Shown in pieces: positions 10,312-16,500 of a stretch of 64,000 nucleotides of DNA. The stretch is from Trogon surrucura. Taxonomy: Eukaryota > Chordata > Aves > Trogoniformes > Trogonidae. The notes beneath the pieces were generated by a model. It was given only the letters and a program-made list of their open reading frames with translations. It did not search any database and was not told where the DNA came from. A program made the translations under genes and the position numbers. The first letter of the stretch is position 1. Each line of letters opens with the position of its first letter. The stretch covers positions 2,790,001 to 2,854,000 of the forward strand of contig CM036636.1 of the NCBI GenBank assembly GCA_020746105.1, in the 5' to 3' direction.

Positions 10312-12415
10312 GAGCCCTGTGGGCTGAGACTGCCCAACTCACGTCATGCATGAAACGAGTAGCACAGCCACGACCAACGTGAAGCAGCCCCTATCACCGC
10401 TCCCGGGTTGATCTGTGCTGACAGTGGAAGAGATGTCACATCCCCAGCCCCAGGGCTCACTCGGTGACATGGAGGTGGTGGCGACAGGGAGGGGAAGGGG
10501 GATGGGACAGGGTGGCTGCGACTCTGCCTTCGCTGCCTTGTCAACCCCTTGGCAGAGCAGGAGGGCTGGGGGAGGCTCTAAATCCCCCTCCCACCTCCAT
10601 GCTGCAAATGAATATAGTCATCCCTTGCCTGGGAGGGGGGTTAAAGCCCCCTCTGCGGGCCGCAGGGGGGGCTTTAACCCCCCTCCCAGGCAAAGAATGT
10701 CTGTTTTATTTCCCTAAACCACCAAACTCAACTCCAGAGGTCCCAGCCACCCACATCACCTCAGGACATCTACACCCCAGCACCCCAAGAGGACAAGCAG
10801 AAGGTGCCAGGACCTCCGTTTTTTGGGGTTTTCAACTAAAAGCAGCTTTGCATTTTCAACTAAAAGCAGCTCTGCAACCCAGGGCTTTGAGGTGGGGGGT
10901 ACACTTGGGGGAAGGTTGGAGGAGGCCAGAACCGCCTCAGGCTGCAACTTGGCAAGGGGGCTGCACTCCAGGAGGGAGGAATTCGTGGTTTACAAACCCT
11001 TTTTTAAATTATTTAAGCCTACAAAGTCCTGTTTTATGAGCATGAAAGAGGGCAGAGAAGCGGAAACGTCGCTTTTTTAGTTTGCGCTATTTCCCATTAA
11101 AAGAAGGGAGAAACCATCATAGCGAGGAAGAGCCTGGCAAACCCTCCTCATCCTCTGAAAGTACACACGCCTTTCAATGTACTGTCACTCTAAAATCCAC
11201 GTGTCCCTCTCAGTTCCTTCTGCCTGGAGGGGCCCTGTAACCACCAGACTCCCCCCTAGACCGACATACCCCCACCAAGAAGTACTGAAACCCTGTGGAA
11301 ACAGCACCTTCTCCAGCCTCTGCACTGAATTGAAGCCCCACGGCGGGTCAGTGACCCTCTCCCACAGTCATTTTCCTTCCTGGGACACGAACTCCCCTGT
11401 CCTCGGCACAGGGCTCCATCCTCCCCGGGGACAGCATTGTCCCCAAGGCTTGTACACCCTGGGGTTGAACCCCAGCATACCTGCAGGAGCTGCCGACGGC
11501 CGTAATGCCCGCGAAGAGCAGCTTTAATCCCCGTCTGGAGAGAGTTGGAGAGACCTTCTTAGCACAGGGCAGGGGGAGGGCAGCCGGTCCCAAGCAACCG
11601 GCAGTGTATCGTGGCTGGATTTGGGTAACCAAGTGCATCCCCTGCTATTGGGGAGTCCTTAAAACATCCCTGCTCGCATCGTTTCGGGTGATTTTTGTTA
11701 AAGGGTGCTGCAAAGCGAGGGAAAGCCACGACGCCCATCTGGCACCCACAACCTGACATTAAGGCACCGAATGCATTCACGGCTGCCCTTTAAATAAAAC
11801 AAGGAACCGAAGCCGCGGGCAGCCCTTGCGACTTCCTCGGAGGAGGCAGTGGCTCGGCCTCGAGTCCCGCAAACCCCCGGGCTTGGCTTCGCGCCGCCCT
11901 TCGGCCTGATGAAACCCTCCCGAAATCTTCCGGCCGCAGATTCGGCCCCGGGCGGGGTTGGAAGCGCCGGAATAAGAAAAGTTACGACAAGTTTCCTCAG
12001 AGCCAGGCGCGGGCAGGACACGGGGGGTGGCGAGAAGCGGAGCGTCCCGCATCTCTCCGCGCGTCCGCGGAGATGCGCGGAGAGATGCGGGACGTATCGC
12101 TTTTCACCCCGCGCCGCTCCTCCCAGGGACCCCAGCCGGCTCCAGCCGCGCTCAGCGGAGCTGGGGGGAAGCTGGATGCGGCCCCCGCGATGAGGCCAGC
12201 CCCGCGGGCCCCCAGCTGTGCCTCCAGCTGTGCCCCCGGGGGCGTTCTCCTTCCCCCCAGCTGCACAAGGCGGCTCGCAGGGAGCAGCCGCGATGGTCCC
12301 ACGCCCCGAACCATCCCCGCTCGCCGCCTCCCGGGGCACAGCTGGGGACACGCACATCTGGCTGGGGGGCACCCCCTGCCCCGCGCATGCAACAGCTGCC
12401 CCGCGGCTGCTCACC
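1..12415 (-). CDS. AKNA: AKNA gene (3' end truncated by window edge)
   Basis: AKNA, first described as an AT-hook transcription factor acting on CD40/CD40L and later shown to be a centrosomal subdistal-appendage protein that recruits gamma-tubulin complexes and drives delamination of neural progenitors (family knowledge). CDS is the complement join of 7692-7539, 7396-6483, 5984-5910, 5469-5337, 5195-5035, 4946-4887, 4796-4696, 4589-4427, 4329-4202, 4110-3937, 3753-3558, 3447-3341, 3030-2894, 2680-2493, 2100-1927, 1731-1628, 1462-1328, 1068-943, 723-560, 195-1. Predicted length is about 1,200 aa against about 1,439 in human. Phases agree throughout except for one extra base in the exons at 2493-2680 and 560-723. 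Exon 1 (ending 12415) appears non-coding. The gene lies immediately downstream of WHRN on the same strand, as in human 9q32. Confidence 0.93.
560..723 (-). CDS. AKNA: AKNA exon 20 (one-base frame conflict)
   Basis: The 3' part encodes EPGLWYLATGPGAPTAISCL, then APIPLVPYVPSVL, matching human PPGLWYLATAPPAPAPPAFA and PIMPYPPA. Donor GTGCT|GTAAGG. The best acceptor (CCTCCCTGCAG|CAGAGC, start 723) enters in the wrong phase by one base. A run of eight G (plus strand 692-699) lies between; seven would give the continuation HGAEP, like human SGAEK. A downstream acceptor after the C-run (start 689) would also be in frame with no change. Confidence 0.75.
943..1068 (-). CDS. AKNA: AKNA exon 19 (single CxxC)
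   Basis: Two bases, 41 codons, one base: SFWADDAARQPRHSTPRRTR, then CPACRAPMGAPAPGDRDRAT and H. CPAC matches the second CPxC of human AKNA (CPLCGQ); the first human pair is not seen. Acceptor ACCTGCAG|CAAGCT and donor ACACG|GTGGGT, exit phase 1. Confidence 0.82.
1328..1462 (-). CDS. AKNA: AKNA exon 18
   Basis: Two bases, 44 codons, one base: HPGSHPPSLSSESDPSPAGP, then a proline/serine stretch ending PPGMVTFQGQYT. SLSSESD and VTFQGQYTG correspond to human SLSSESE and VTFRGQYTG. Acceptor ATTCTGCAG|CTCACC and donor CACAG|GTGGGT, exit phase 1. Confidence 0.92.
1628..1731 (-). CDS. AKNA: AKNA exon 17
   Basis: One base, 34 codons, one base: EPRPPLRGRAAPGVAPTRRG then RSASLPRDRPELDL. RGRSASLPRD aligns with human RARSSSVPREVLRL. 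Acceptor CCTCTGCAG|GGAGCC and donor ACCTCG|GTGAGT, exit phase 1. Confidence 0.88.
1927..2100 (-). CDS. AKNA: AKNA exon 16
   Basis: One base, 57 codons, two bases. RAIRALQDEVWRLRRRLEES matches human QAICELQEEVSRLRLRLEDS, a coiled-coil helix. A basic stretch LRRSRSYPQGKAPLRAPPGR follows, where human AKNA has its AT-hook RGRP; here only PGRRQP is seen. Acceptor CTCGGCAG|CCGGGC and donor TCAGG|GTAGGT. Confidence 0.92.
2493..2680 (-). CDS. AKNA: AKNA exon 15 (one-base frame conflict)
   Basis: Strong acceptor CTCCTCCCCAG|CTCACA and donor GCGCGA|GTGAGT. The 3' part is in the frame SPDLPSLDAAHCDLLGSRLE, running into exon 16 as ERDRAIRALQ, like human GRDQAICELQ. Entry from exon 14 is phase 1, so as written the exon is one base too long. 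Read from the start it reaches a stop. The exon contains a run of eight G on the plus strand (2621-2628); seven would restore the frame. Either a homopolymer error, a real frameshift, or a weaker acceptor (starts 2652 or 2601) explains this. Confidence 0.72.
2894..3030 (-). CDS. AKNA: AKNA exon 14
   Basis: One base then 45 codons plus one base: TAPVGIYPAGGQGDAAGPRL, PPSTLSQSSSPPRWAESAGS, EAEPD. Acceptor CTTCCCTCCAG|GACAGC was chosen because it is the only one with the correct phase. Donor CCGATG|GTGAGT, exit phase 1. It is poorly conserved relative to mammals apart from its serine/proline character. Confidence 0.78.
3341..3447 (-). CDS. AKNA: AKNA exon 13 (conserved SPETDSGFVGSE motif)
   Basis: 35 codons plus two bases. 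GQRIVSPETDSGFVGSEASR is nearly identical to human ASPETDSGFVGSETSR, followed by VSPPTHTPEHQPPGT. The strong conservation of this short block suggests a phosphorylation or docking motif (inference). Acceptor CATCTGCAG|GGGCAG and donor CACCAG|GTACGG, exit phase 2. Confidence 0.94.
3558..3753 (-). CDS. AKNA: AKNA exon 12
   Basis: One base then 65 codons: HPTKRRAMALPPGDPLWPQE, a serine/glutamate/proline-rich middle (PATAEEPPATAESSLELPEP) typical of the PEST-like part of AKNA, ending LSHHSSTIAQHRPRK. Acceptor TCCCTGCAG|GCACCC and donor CGCAAG|GTGAGT, exit phase 0. Confidence 0.87.
3937..4110 (-). CDS. AKNA: AKNA exon 11
   Basis: One base then 57 codons: YKHFKSLPESLSLEQLSLAE matches human YLSVKSLPEAMRMEEEEEG, followed by an acidic, serine-rich stretch (SRSQEEVDGPGEGDGG). 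The long glutamate run of human AKNA is much shorter here. Acceptor CCTCCAG|GTACAA and donor CCATT|GTAAGT, exit phase 2. Confidence 0.9.
4202..4329 (-). CDS. AKNA: AKNA exon 10
   Basis: 42 codons plus two bases: SPVLMEGPRGTTRDSEAVTE, then PRPLWHKQLQVEEDFSDLLE. It corresponds to human RHKELQMEQVYHGLMERY, whose continuation is in exon 11. Acceptor CCCTGCAG|AGCCCT and donor GAGCA|GTGAGT, exit phase 2. Confidence 0.88.
4427..4589 (-). CDS. AKNA: AKNA exon 9
   Basis: One base completes an arginine codon, then 54 codons: AVEGEIFHLGLRLDELKEQL, matching human ELEAEIYRLGSCLEELKEHI, followed by a proline-rich tail ending PATRSPRPE. Acceptor GTCTTGCAG|CGCGGT and donor CCCGAG|GTGAGC, exit phase 0. Confidence 0.92.
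4696..4796 (-). CDS. AKNA: AKNA exon 8 (coiled coil)
   Basis: 33 codons plus two bases: RLKKLKDAQDALERAYLQAR, then QQHPGSSGEFDPD. It matches human RLKAAHAALEEEYLKACREQHP and GRFDPRRELE. Heptad-like leucines suggest a coiled coil. Acceptor TGCCGCAG|AGGTTG and donor GACCG|GTAAGT, exit phase 2. Confidence 0.93.
4887..4946 (-). CDS. AKNA: AKNA exon 7 (20 codons)
   Basis: VESFEGWLQAGSPVAQEQFQ, phase 0 at both ends, aligning with human VESFERLIQAGRLMPQDQVK. Acceptor CCCATCCAG|GTGGAG and donor TTCCAG|GTAAGT. It forms the start of the conserved helical AKNA core. Confidence 0.92.
5035..5195 (-). CDS. AKNA: AKNA exon 6 (followed by a GC donor)
   Basis: Two bases complete the split codon, then 53 codons: a serine-, proline- and cysteine-rich stretch (EGVCATCPGPCCCSGTQLMQ) ending TLRGQTHKLQAQ, which leads into exon 7 VESFEGWL as human LASQASQFLAK leads into VESFERL. 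Acceptor TTTTCTAG|CAGCTC. The only donor giving the right frame is CACAG|GCAAGC, a GC-AG intron. A cysteine cluster (CATCPGPCCC) is visible; its meaning is unknown. Confidence 0.82.
5337..5469 (-). CDS. AKNA: AKNA exon 5
   Basis: 44 codons plus one base: VSLYADLPQPSRSLAVGTMG, then GTGCRVMTLDIPRAATAALS, then SATP. It aligns with human VNLFSDPPQPNHSIHTGMVP. Acceptor TGCCCGCAG|GTGAGC and donor CGCCGG|GTGGAG, exit phase 1. Confidence 0.9.
5910..5984 (-). CDS. AKNA: AKNA exon 4 (coiled-coil segment)
   Basis: 25 codons, phase 0: DDYHKLLTKYAEAENTIDQL then RLGAR. This is nearly identical to human EDYHRLLTKYAEAENTIDQL and is the most diagnostic AKNA segment in the window. It is predicted to be a helical coiled coil. 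Acceptor CCCTGCAG|GACGAC and donor CCAGG|GTGGGG. Confidence 0.95.
6483..7396 (-). CDS. AKNA: AKNA large exon 3
   Basis: 304 codons plus a split glycine (residues about 52-356). The N-terminal half is acidic and low complexity (DLEEEEEQ). The conserved C-terminal part includes RYGRGQLNHPLPDLSKVEAR, the basic SYRPPRGRALPVRPG, and FKSPAEIVREVLLSSGEG, all close to human AKNA, ending QATQLVQQLQ. PRGR at about residues 292-295 is the nearest thing to an AT-hook core, but RGRP is absent. Acceptor TTTTGCAG|GCAATG (phase 1) and donor CTCCAG|GTAATG (phase 0). Confidence 0.94.
7539..7805 (-). CDS. AKNA: AKNA exon 2 (start codon)
   Basis: CDS starts at ATG 7692-7690. MASPAPWLRWTQTELTRW resembles the human N-terminus MASSETEIRWAE. 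An acidic run (EEEEEEDDD) and a D/E-rich stretch follow, ending FAGNPPW with donor TGGG|GTGAGT, phase 1. Bases 7693-7805 are inferred 5' UTR after the acceptor CCCCCCCCAG|GAC. The frame is open upstream into exon 1, but no in-frame ATG precedes 7692, so this start is preferred. A two-codon uORF (ATG ATG TGA) lies at 7785-7793. Confidence 0.85.
8910..8990. repeat. 21-bp tandem repeat, about four units
   Basis: Degenerate head-to-tail copies of a 21-bp unit with the core CAGCCCCAAAATTCAG and CATA spacers (units near 8911, 8931, 8952 and 8973). The last unit runs directly into the left arm of the inverted repeat at 8990. Confidence 0.8.
8990..9064. repeat. perfect 36-bp inverted repeat, 3-nt loop
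   Basis: Arms 8990-9025 and 9029-9064 are exact reverse complements separated by TTT. The symmetry stops abruptly at both ends (C against A at 8989/9065). It lies in AKNA intron 1 and can form a 36-bp perfect hairpin. Confidence 0.97.
10274..10312. repeat. (TA)n(CA)n microsatellite
   Basis: Alternating TA dinucleotides followed by a short CA run. The short ORFs over it on both strands are artefacts of the repeat. Confidence 0.9.
10625..10693. repeat. 69-bp near-perfect palindrome
   Basis: 34-bp arms centred at 10659, with one mismatch (10652 against 10666) and essentially no loop (centre TGCGGGCCGCA). The outer arm reads TTGCCTGGGAGGGGGGTTAA. It lies in AKNA intron 1. Confidence 0.97.
10829..10876. 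repeat. 24-bp direct tandem duplication
   Basis: Two adjacent copies of a 24-bp unit (core CAACTAAAAGCAGC) differing at one base. Recent local duplication in AKNA intron 1. Confidence 0.92.
12035..12102. repeat. inverted repeat in CpG island, 20-bp perfect core arms
   Basis: Arms 12043-12062 and 12075-12094 are exact reverse complements (GTCCCGCATCTCTCCGCGC within the arm), with a 12-nt centre. After four mismatched pairs, five more pair (12035-12039 with 12098-12102). It lies in AKNA intron 1 near the promoter. Confidence 0.95.
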
Positions 12416-12620
12416 TGCAGCAAGGGCACGGCCGGCCCCTCCTCGTCCGGCGCTGGGCGGCTCCGCACGGCGGGCCCGGGCCCGGACACAATCCCAGCCC
12501 CGGCTCCGGCCCAGCCCACCCCGGCCCCAGCCGCCGCCACCGCCTCCTCCCGGCCCGGCCCCGCCGGACAATAGCGCGGCCCGCCAGCGGCGGAGGGCGG
12601 GGCCCGCGCCCTCATTTGCA
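12415..12620 (-). other. AKNA: AKNA non-coding exon 1 (inferred)
   Basis: A strong donor TTGCTGCAG|GTGAGC ends at 12415 within the CpG island upstream of exon 2. The frame continuous with exon 2 contains no ATG in this stretch, so the exon is taken as 5' UTR. The 5' boundary is arbitrary because no transcription start can be read. The resulting intron 1 would be about 4.6 kb. Confidence 0.5.
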
Positions 12621-12900
12621 TATCCGCCGCTCGCCGCCAATCAGCGCGCACCGCCCCGTGGGGAACGGGGAGGTCGTTAGCCTAAACCCCGCCCTCTCCC
12701 GCTACCCTTATCTGCATAGCCCGCGGCGGGCGGCCAATGAGGCGCAGCGGGACTCTCACTCATTATCATAATTTGTGCAGCGCGGGCACCCTCCGGCGGG
12801 GCGGGGCCGGGCCGGGCGGAACCTCCGCGGCGGGGGGGGCCGGGGCCGGAGCATCCCCGGTTTTGCCCAGCCGGGATAACCGTCGTCACCGCACTGCCAC
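12416..12900 (-). promoter_or_regulatory. AKNA: AKNA CpG-island promoter
   Basis: CpG-dense region between the WHRN 3' end and the inferred AKNA exon 1. It holds an octamer element (ATTTGCAT, 12614-12621; ATGCAAAT in the gene's direction), two CCAAT boxes on the plus strand (12637-12641 and 12734-12738) and a GATA motif (12708-12713). Octamer use fits a lymphoid-expressed gene such as AKNA (family knowledge; site function inferred). Confidence 0.65.
12614..12621 (-). promoter_or_regulatory. perfect octamer motif ATGCAAAT
   Basis: An exact POU/OCT octamer in the direction of AKNA transcription, 16 bp from a CCAAT box in the CpG island. Octamers near start sites are typical of B-cell promoters. 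AKNA is lymphoid-enriched in mammals, so the context is plausible; binding is not shown. Confidence 0.5.
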
Positions 12901-12964
12901 CTGCCCTGCCCGGGTGCCCCGTAGCCGTCCCTGCCCCGAAGAAACTCCCACCAACTCAGCCTTT

Positions 12965-13526
12965 TTCTAACCTGATAGATTTATTGAAAAATTAAAAGCA
13001 CAAGCTCTCTCTATATAAATACGACGACGTTGCCAGCGATTTACAAGGCCTCCGGTTGCTCTCTCTTGCATCCCCACCCGTGGCCTGTTCTGCCCGCCTG
13101 GCCACGGGGCTGAACACCCAAAAGGGCAGGGACCACTCAAAAACCCCTCCAGCCTGAGCCACGGGCCCACCTTGCTCTGCATGTGGCACTCAAATGACAG
13201 TGGGGACACCCAGTCCTCTGCCGTCCTCCTGCCCCGCTCCCCAGCCTGGCCAAGGGGGAGAGTGTTGCTGCAGGGCAGCACCCTCGCCCCGGAGAGGACA
13301 CAGATGGAGACTTTAAGGGATGTTGCACTGATTTCTGCCCGTTCTCAGCGTGCCCTACCCAGGCAGTGACAGTCTGTGATGGGCGAGAGGATGGCTGGGG
13401 AGAAGCTGGGGGTGCCTGCAGGTGCCGGGCAGGGGTGGGATGCTGCTTTCACACCTTGGCGCTGCCCTTCATCCCACTTCGGGCGCTCCCCGACCCAAAC
13501 CACAGTCCCCAAACCCACACGGGTTC
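12965..13526 (-). other. WHRN: WHRN 3' UTR
   Basis: Sequence between the WHRN stop codon and the inferred cleavage site. No other coding exon is seen. The 3' end is set by an AATAAA on the minus strand at 12980-12985 followed by a G/T-rich stretch at about 12945-12957. The exact cleavage position is inferred. Confidence 0.65.
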
Positions 13527-16500
13527 CTAAAGGGCGACGTTGAATTCTGTGACCAAGAAATCAATGTAGTCCTTTTCCTTCAGCTTAAAGGCTTCAGCGA
13601 TGATACGGGCGGCTTCCCGATGCTCTTTTCCCCGTAGTCCCGTGCCGTTCACCTCCAAAATGACGTGGCCCACCTTCAGCTTCCCGCAGTTGTGCGCCGA
13701 GCCCCCACGCTGCAGGAGAGAGGTGGTCAAGCTCATGCTCCCACTGCCCCCCCTCACTAAAGCCAAGGATGAAATACAGGCCCTTTTGGGAAAATGTGAA
13801 ATGTTCCATTTCCATCATGTTCACCCTGACCCGGCGAATGCGAGGTCAGGGTGAACATGATGGAAATTAAAACACTTCACATTTCAGAAAGAGGGGATGA
13901 ATTTGGCTTTCCTCCTGCTTGATCCTGGAGCACAGCACCAGCTGGGATGGCCAAGAATAACCAAGGCGCAGTCAGCTTGGCTTTTCTTTTGCTGTAAATA
14001 ACTTGAATTTTGCCCCAAGTAAACAGAGGAAGCAGTGCAGGGAGACAGCTCCCGACGGCTATCACTCACCATTCCCATCCCAAACGCTTTATCTGAACAG
14101 GAAAAGGGAGTTTCCAGACATCTGGAGACACCAGCCAAGCTTTTGGGACTGCCCAGACCCCCCCCCGAAACATCTGCAGCAAATCCCTAGCTCCCAGGAC
14201 GTGCTTTACAGTATGGGATCACCCACAGGACACGACTGCAATCCTCAGCAACTCCCCCCTGCCCCGCAGAATGGTGCCTCTGATGCCTGGGGAGACACAG
14301 GGCTACAGGAGGAGGAAAGCATCCCTCCAAAATCTCCTCTGGCAGGCCAGTCAGCCACTCCGCTCCGGTAGCAGCTGAAGGGCTTTCCTAAGTCTGTCCA
14401 GGGAGGAGTGTGATGGGACATGCATCTAGTTCTTTCTGTTCTCAGCCTGCCCTACCTGGATGGTGACGATGCGGGGCAGCGGCTGCCGCGTGTTTGCTCC
14501 GCCCTCGATGGCGATCCCCAAGGTCGGCGCGCTCTTGGACACTCGGATCAGACACGATGTGGGCTCCAGGAGCCCGGGCTGCGGGGAGGGATGGCAGTGC
14601 TGCCGAGCGAAGCCAGGCACCGTCTGCCTGCCATCCTTCCTCCACCAGGGCCCCGCGACAGGCAGGTTCACCCCCGGCAGGGTCCCACAGGAAAGAGAGA
14701 GACGTGCTGCCTGCAGGAGCTCTGTGATCCCCAATATCCAAGATCCCAAGTGTGGGCAGGTCTGGAAGGGCCTGGGGAGCTGTGGAGCAGCTCTCCACCT
14801 GCCTGCCTATGTCCCTCAATCTTGCCCCCATCAGAAACCTTCCAACTTACTTCTGGTCCCACCTTCCCTTCTGGGTAACAGGTGACTTCACTCATGGGTC
14901 ACTATGCCCTACGGGTGTCCCCACAGAGCCAGGAACTCTGCCAGGCCCTAAGCAGCTGCTTGCTGGCCCTGGATTTACCCAGGATGGAGTGCACCAGCCC
15001 CTCTCAGCCATTACTGGCTCCATTCCCCACGGCTCAGCCCACAGGCGAGCTGACTCAGCCCATCAAGCAAAAGGACAAATAACCCCTCAAGGTACAGAAG
15101 ACGGGTTGCTACAGCCAGCCAGACAGGCAGCGAGGAGCAGAACTGCCCCTCGGCAGCCCTGGGTGCCCACCTCCCACGAACAGCAGCACCCCGAGGCCCC
15201 TGGGCACCCAGCCTCACCGGCTTGGAGGCCCCTTCTGCCACCCCCTCGCTCCTCGTGGCCTCCTTGAGGCTTCGGCTTTTCCCAGGGACCGGCTGCCGGC
15301 TCTTGTCCTTGCCGCTCATCTCGACCTCCCCGATGTCCACCCCGCTGTCCTCGCTGAGGGTCTGCCCGCTGTCCGACAGCTGGGAGAGCGTGGAGGCTGG
15401 GGAGAGACCAGGGCTGTTAGAGGTCGGGCAGCACGGCTCTGCGGCCAGCCGAGCACCCGCGGGGCCACGTACCGGAGGGAGGACATCTTGCCTGCTCCCA
15501 GGGCTGGGCAGCTTCCCTGGGATTTAGACCTGAACTTCAGAGCAGGGTTCCCAAGTGGAGCCCTCCTGAAGAGTGGAGCTGTGCAGAAGGAGCATCAAGG
15601 AAGAAGTGGGCTCAAATCCAGGTCCAGGATCCAACCCAGATCCCAAACCAGGATGGAGAGAGGGTGATGAACTCAGGGATGCTGCTAGAGCCAGCCCATG
15701 CTCAGCACCACGATCCGGAAGGAGATGAGGACAGACCTGAGCAAAGAGAAGCAGCCGGGCAGGAGCTCTCTCCCTTTTGGGGATGAAGAATCTGGGTGCA
15801 GATCAAGATTCTGCCTCTGGAGATTCACTCCGCAGGTGTGATGGCACCTGCAGGGAGGGCTGCGGGTCCGGGAGATCGGCTCTAGGACTTAAAGGAATTG
15901 TGGGGGGTCACACTGCTGACACCCCTCGGGCCCGAGGCACCGCTCCAGCCCCGCACCCATCCCCTGAAATGAATGAACTAATTGCAGTGGGAGGACGGAG
16001 CCGCGGGAGGGCGGTAACGCCTCTCGCATCGGGTCCCACGGAGCGCGGACGGGAACCGAGCGGGGCTCCCGGGCACCGGGGGATGTTGTGGGGGCTTCCA
16101 GCCCCAAAGCCCCTCAGCCGCAAGCAGAGCCCACCCTCCCGGGCACCCTCAGGGCTCCAGGACAACCCTTCCCAACAGCCGTCGGACCAGAGCCGTTTGC
16201 CGAGGGACCTGTGGAGCCCAGCACGCTCCTCCCTCACTTCCACTTCTTTTTCCTCAGTCAGGATCAATCTGACCCCCAAACACAGTGTAGGAACCATTAG
16301 AATTTTTTTTTTCCCTAAAATCCGGAGCTAATGAGAAAAACCCCAAACTGTTGGCGTTTTGTTTTTTTTTTTTTCCTTCTAAAACTCCACTGGAAGCAGA
16401 TTTTAACACCGAGCACAGCAAAGCCCACGCAAGCGAGAAGTTGCCATCAGCTGCCCAGCAGAGCTCAGTCTTTAAGCAAAAGGCAGCGTGTCCCGCGCTG

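Larger units (their letters stand above)
7806..12414 (-). other. AKNA intron 1
   Basis: About 4.6 kb with no coding exon recognised. It holds a 21-bp tandem repeat (8910-8990), inverted repeats at 8990-9064, 10625-10693 and 12035-12102, a 24-bp tandem duplication at 10829-10876, a TA/CA microsatellite at 10274-10312, and an A/T-rich patch at 8805-8842 with AATAAA-like sequences on the minus strand. Confidence 0.6.

Noticed and set aside
11698-12651. 317-codon minus ORF and other long frames in the CpG island
   Set aside because: Arginine/alanine/glycine-rich frames expected in CpG islands; part starts with a non-ATG codon and it runs through the strong donor at 12415.
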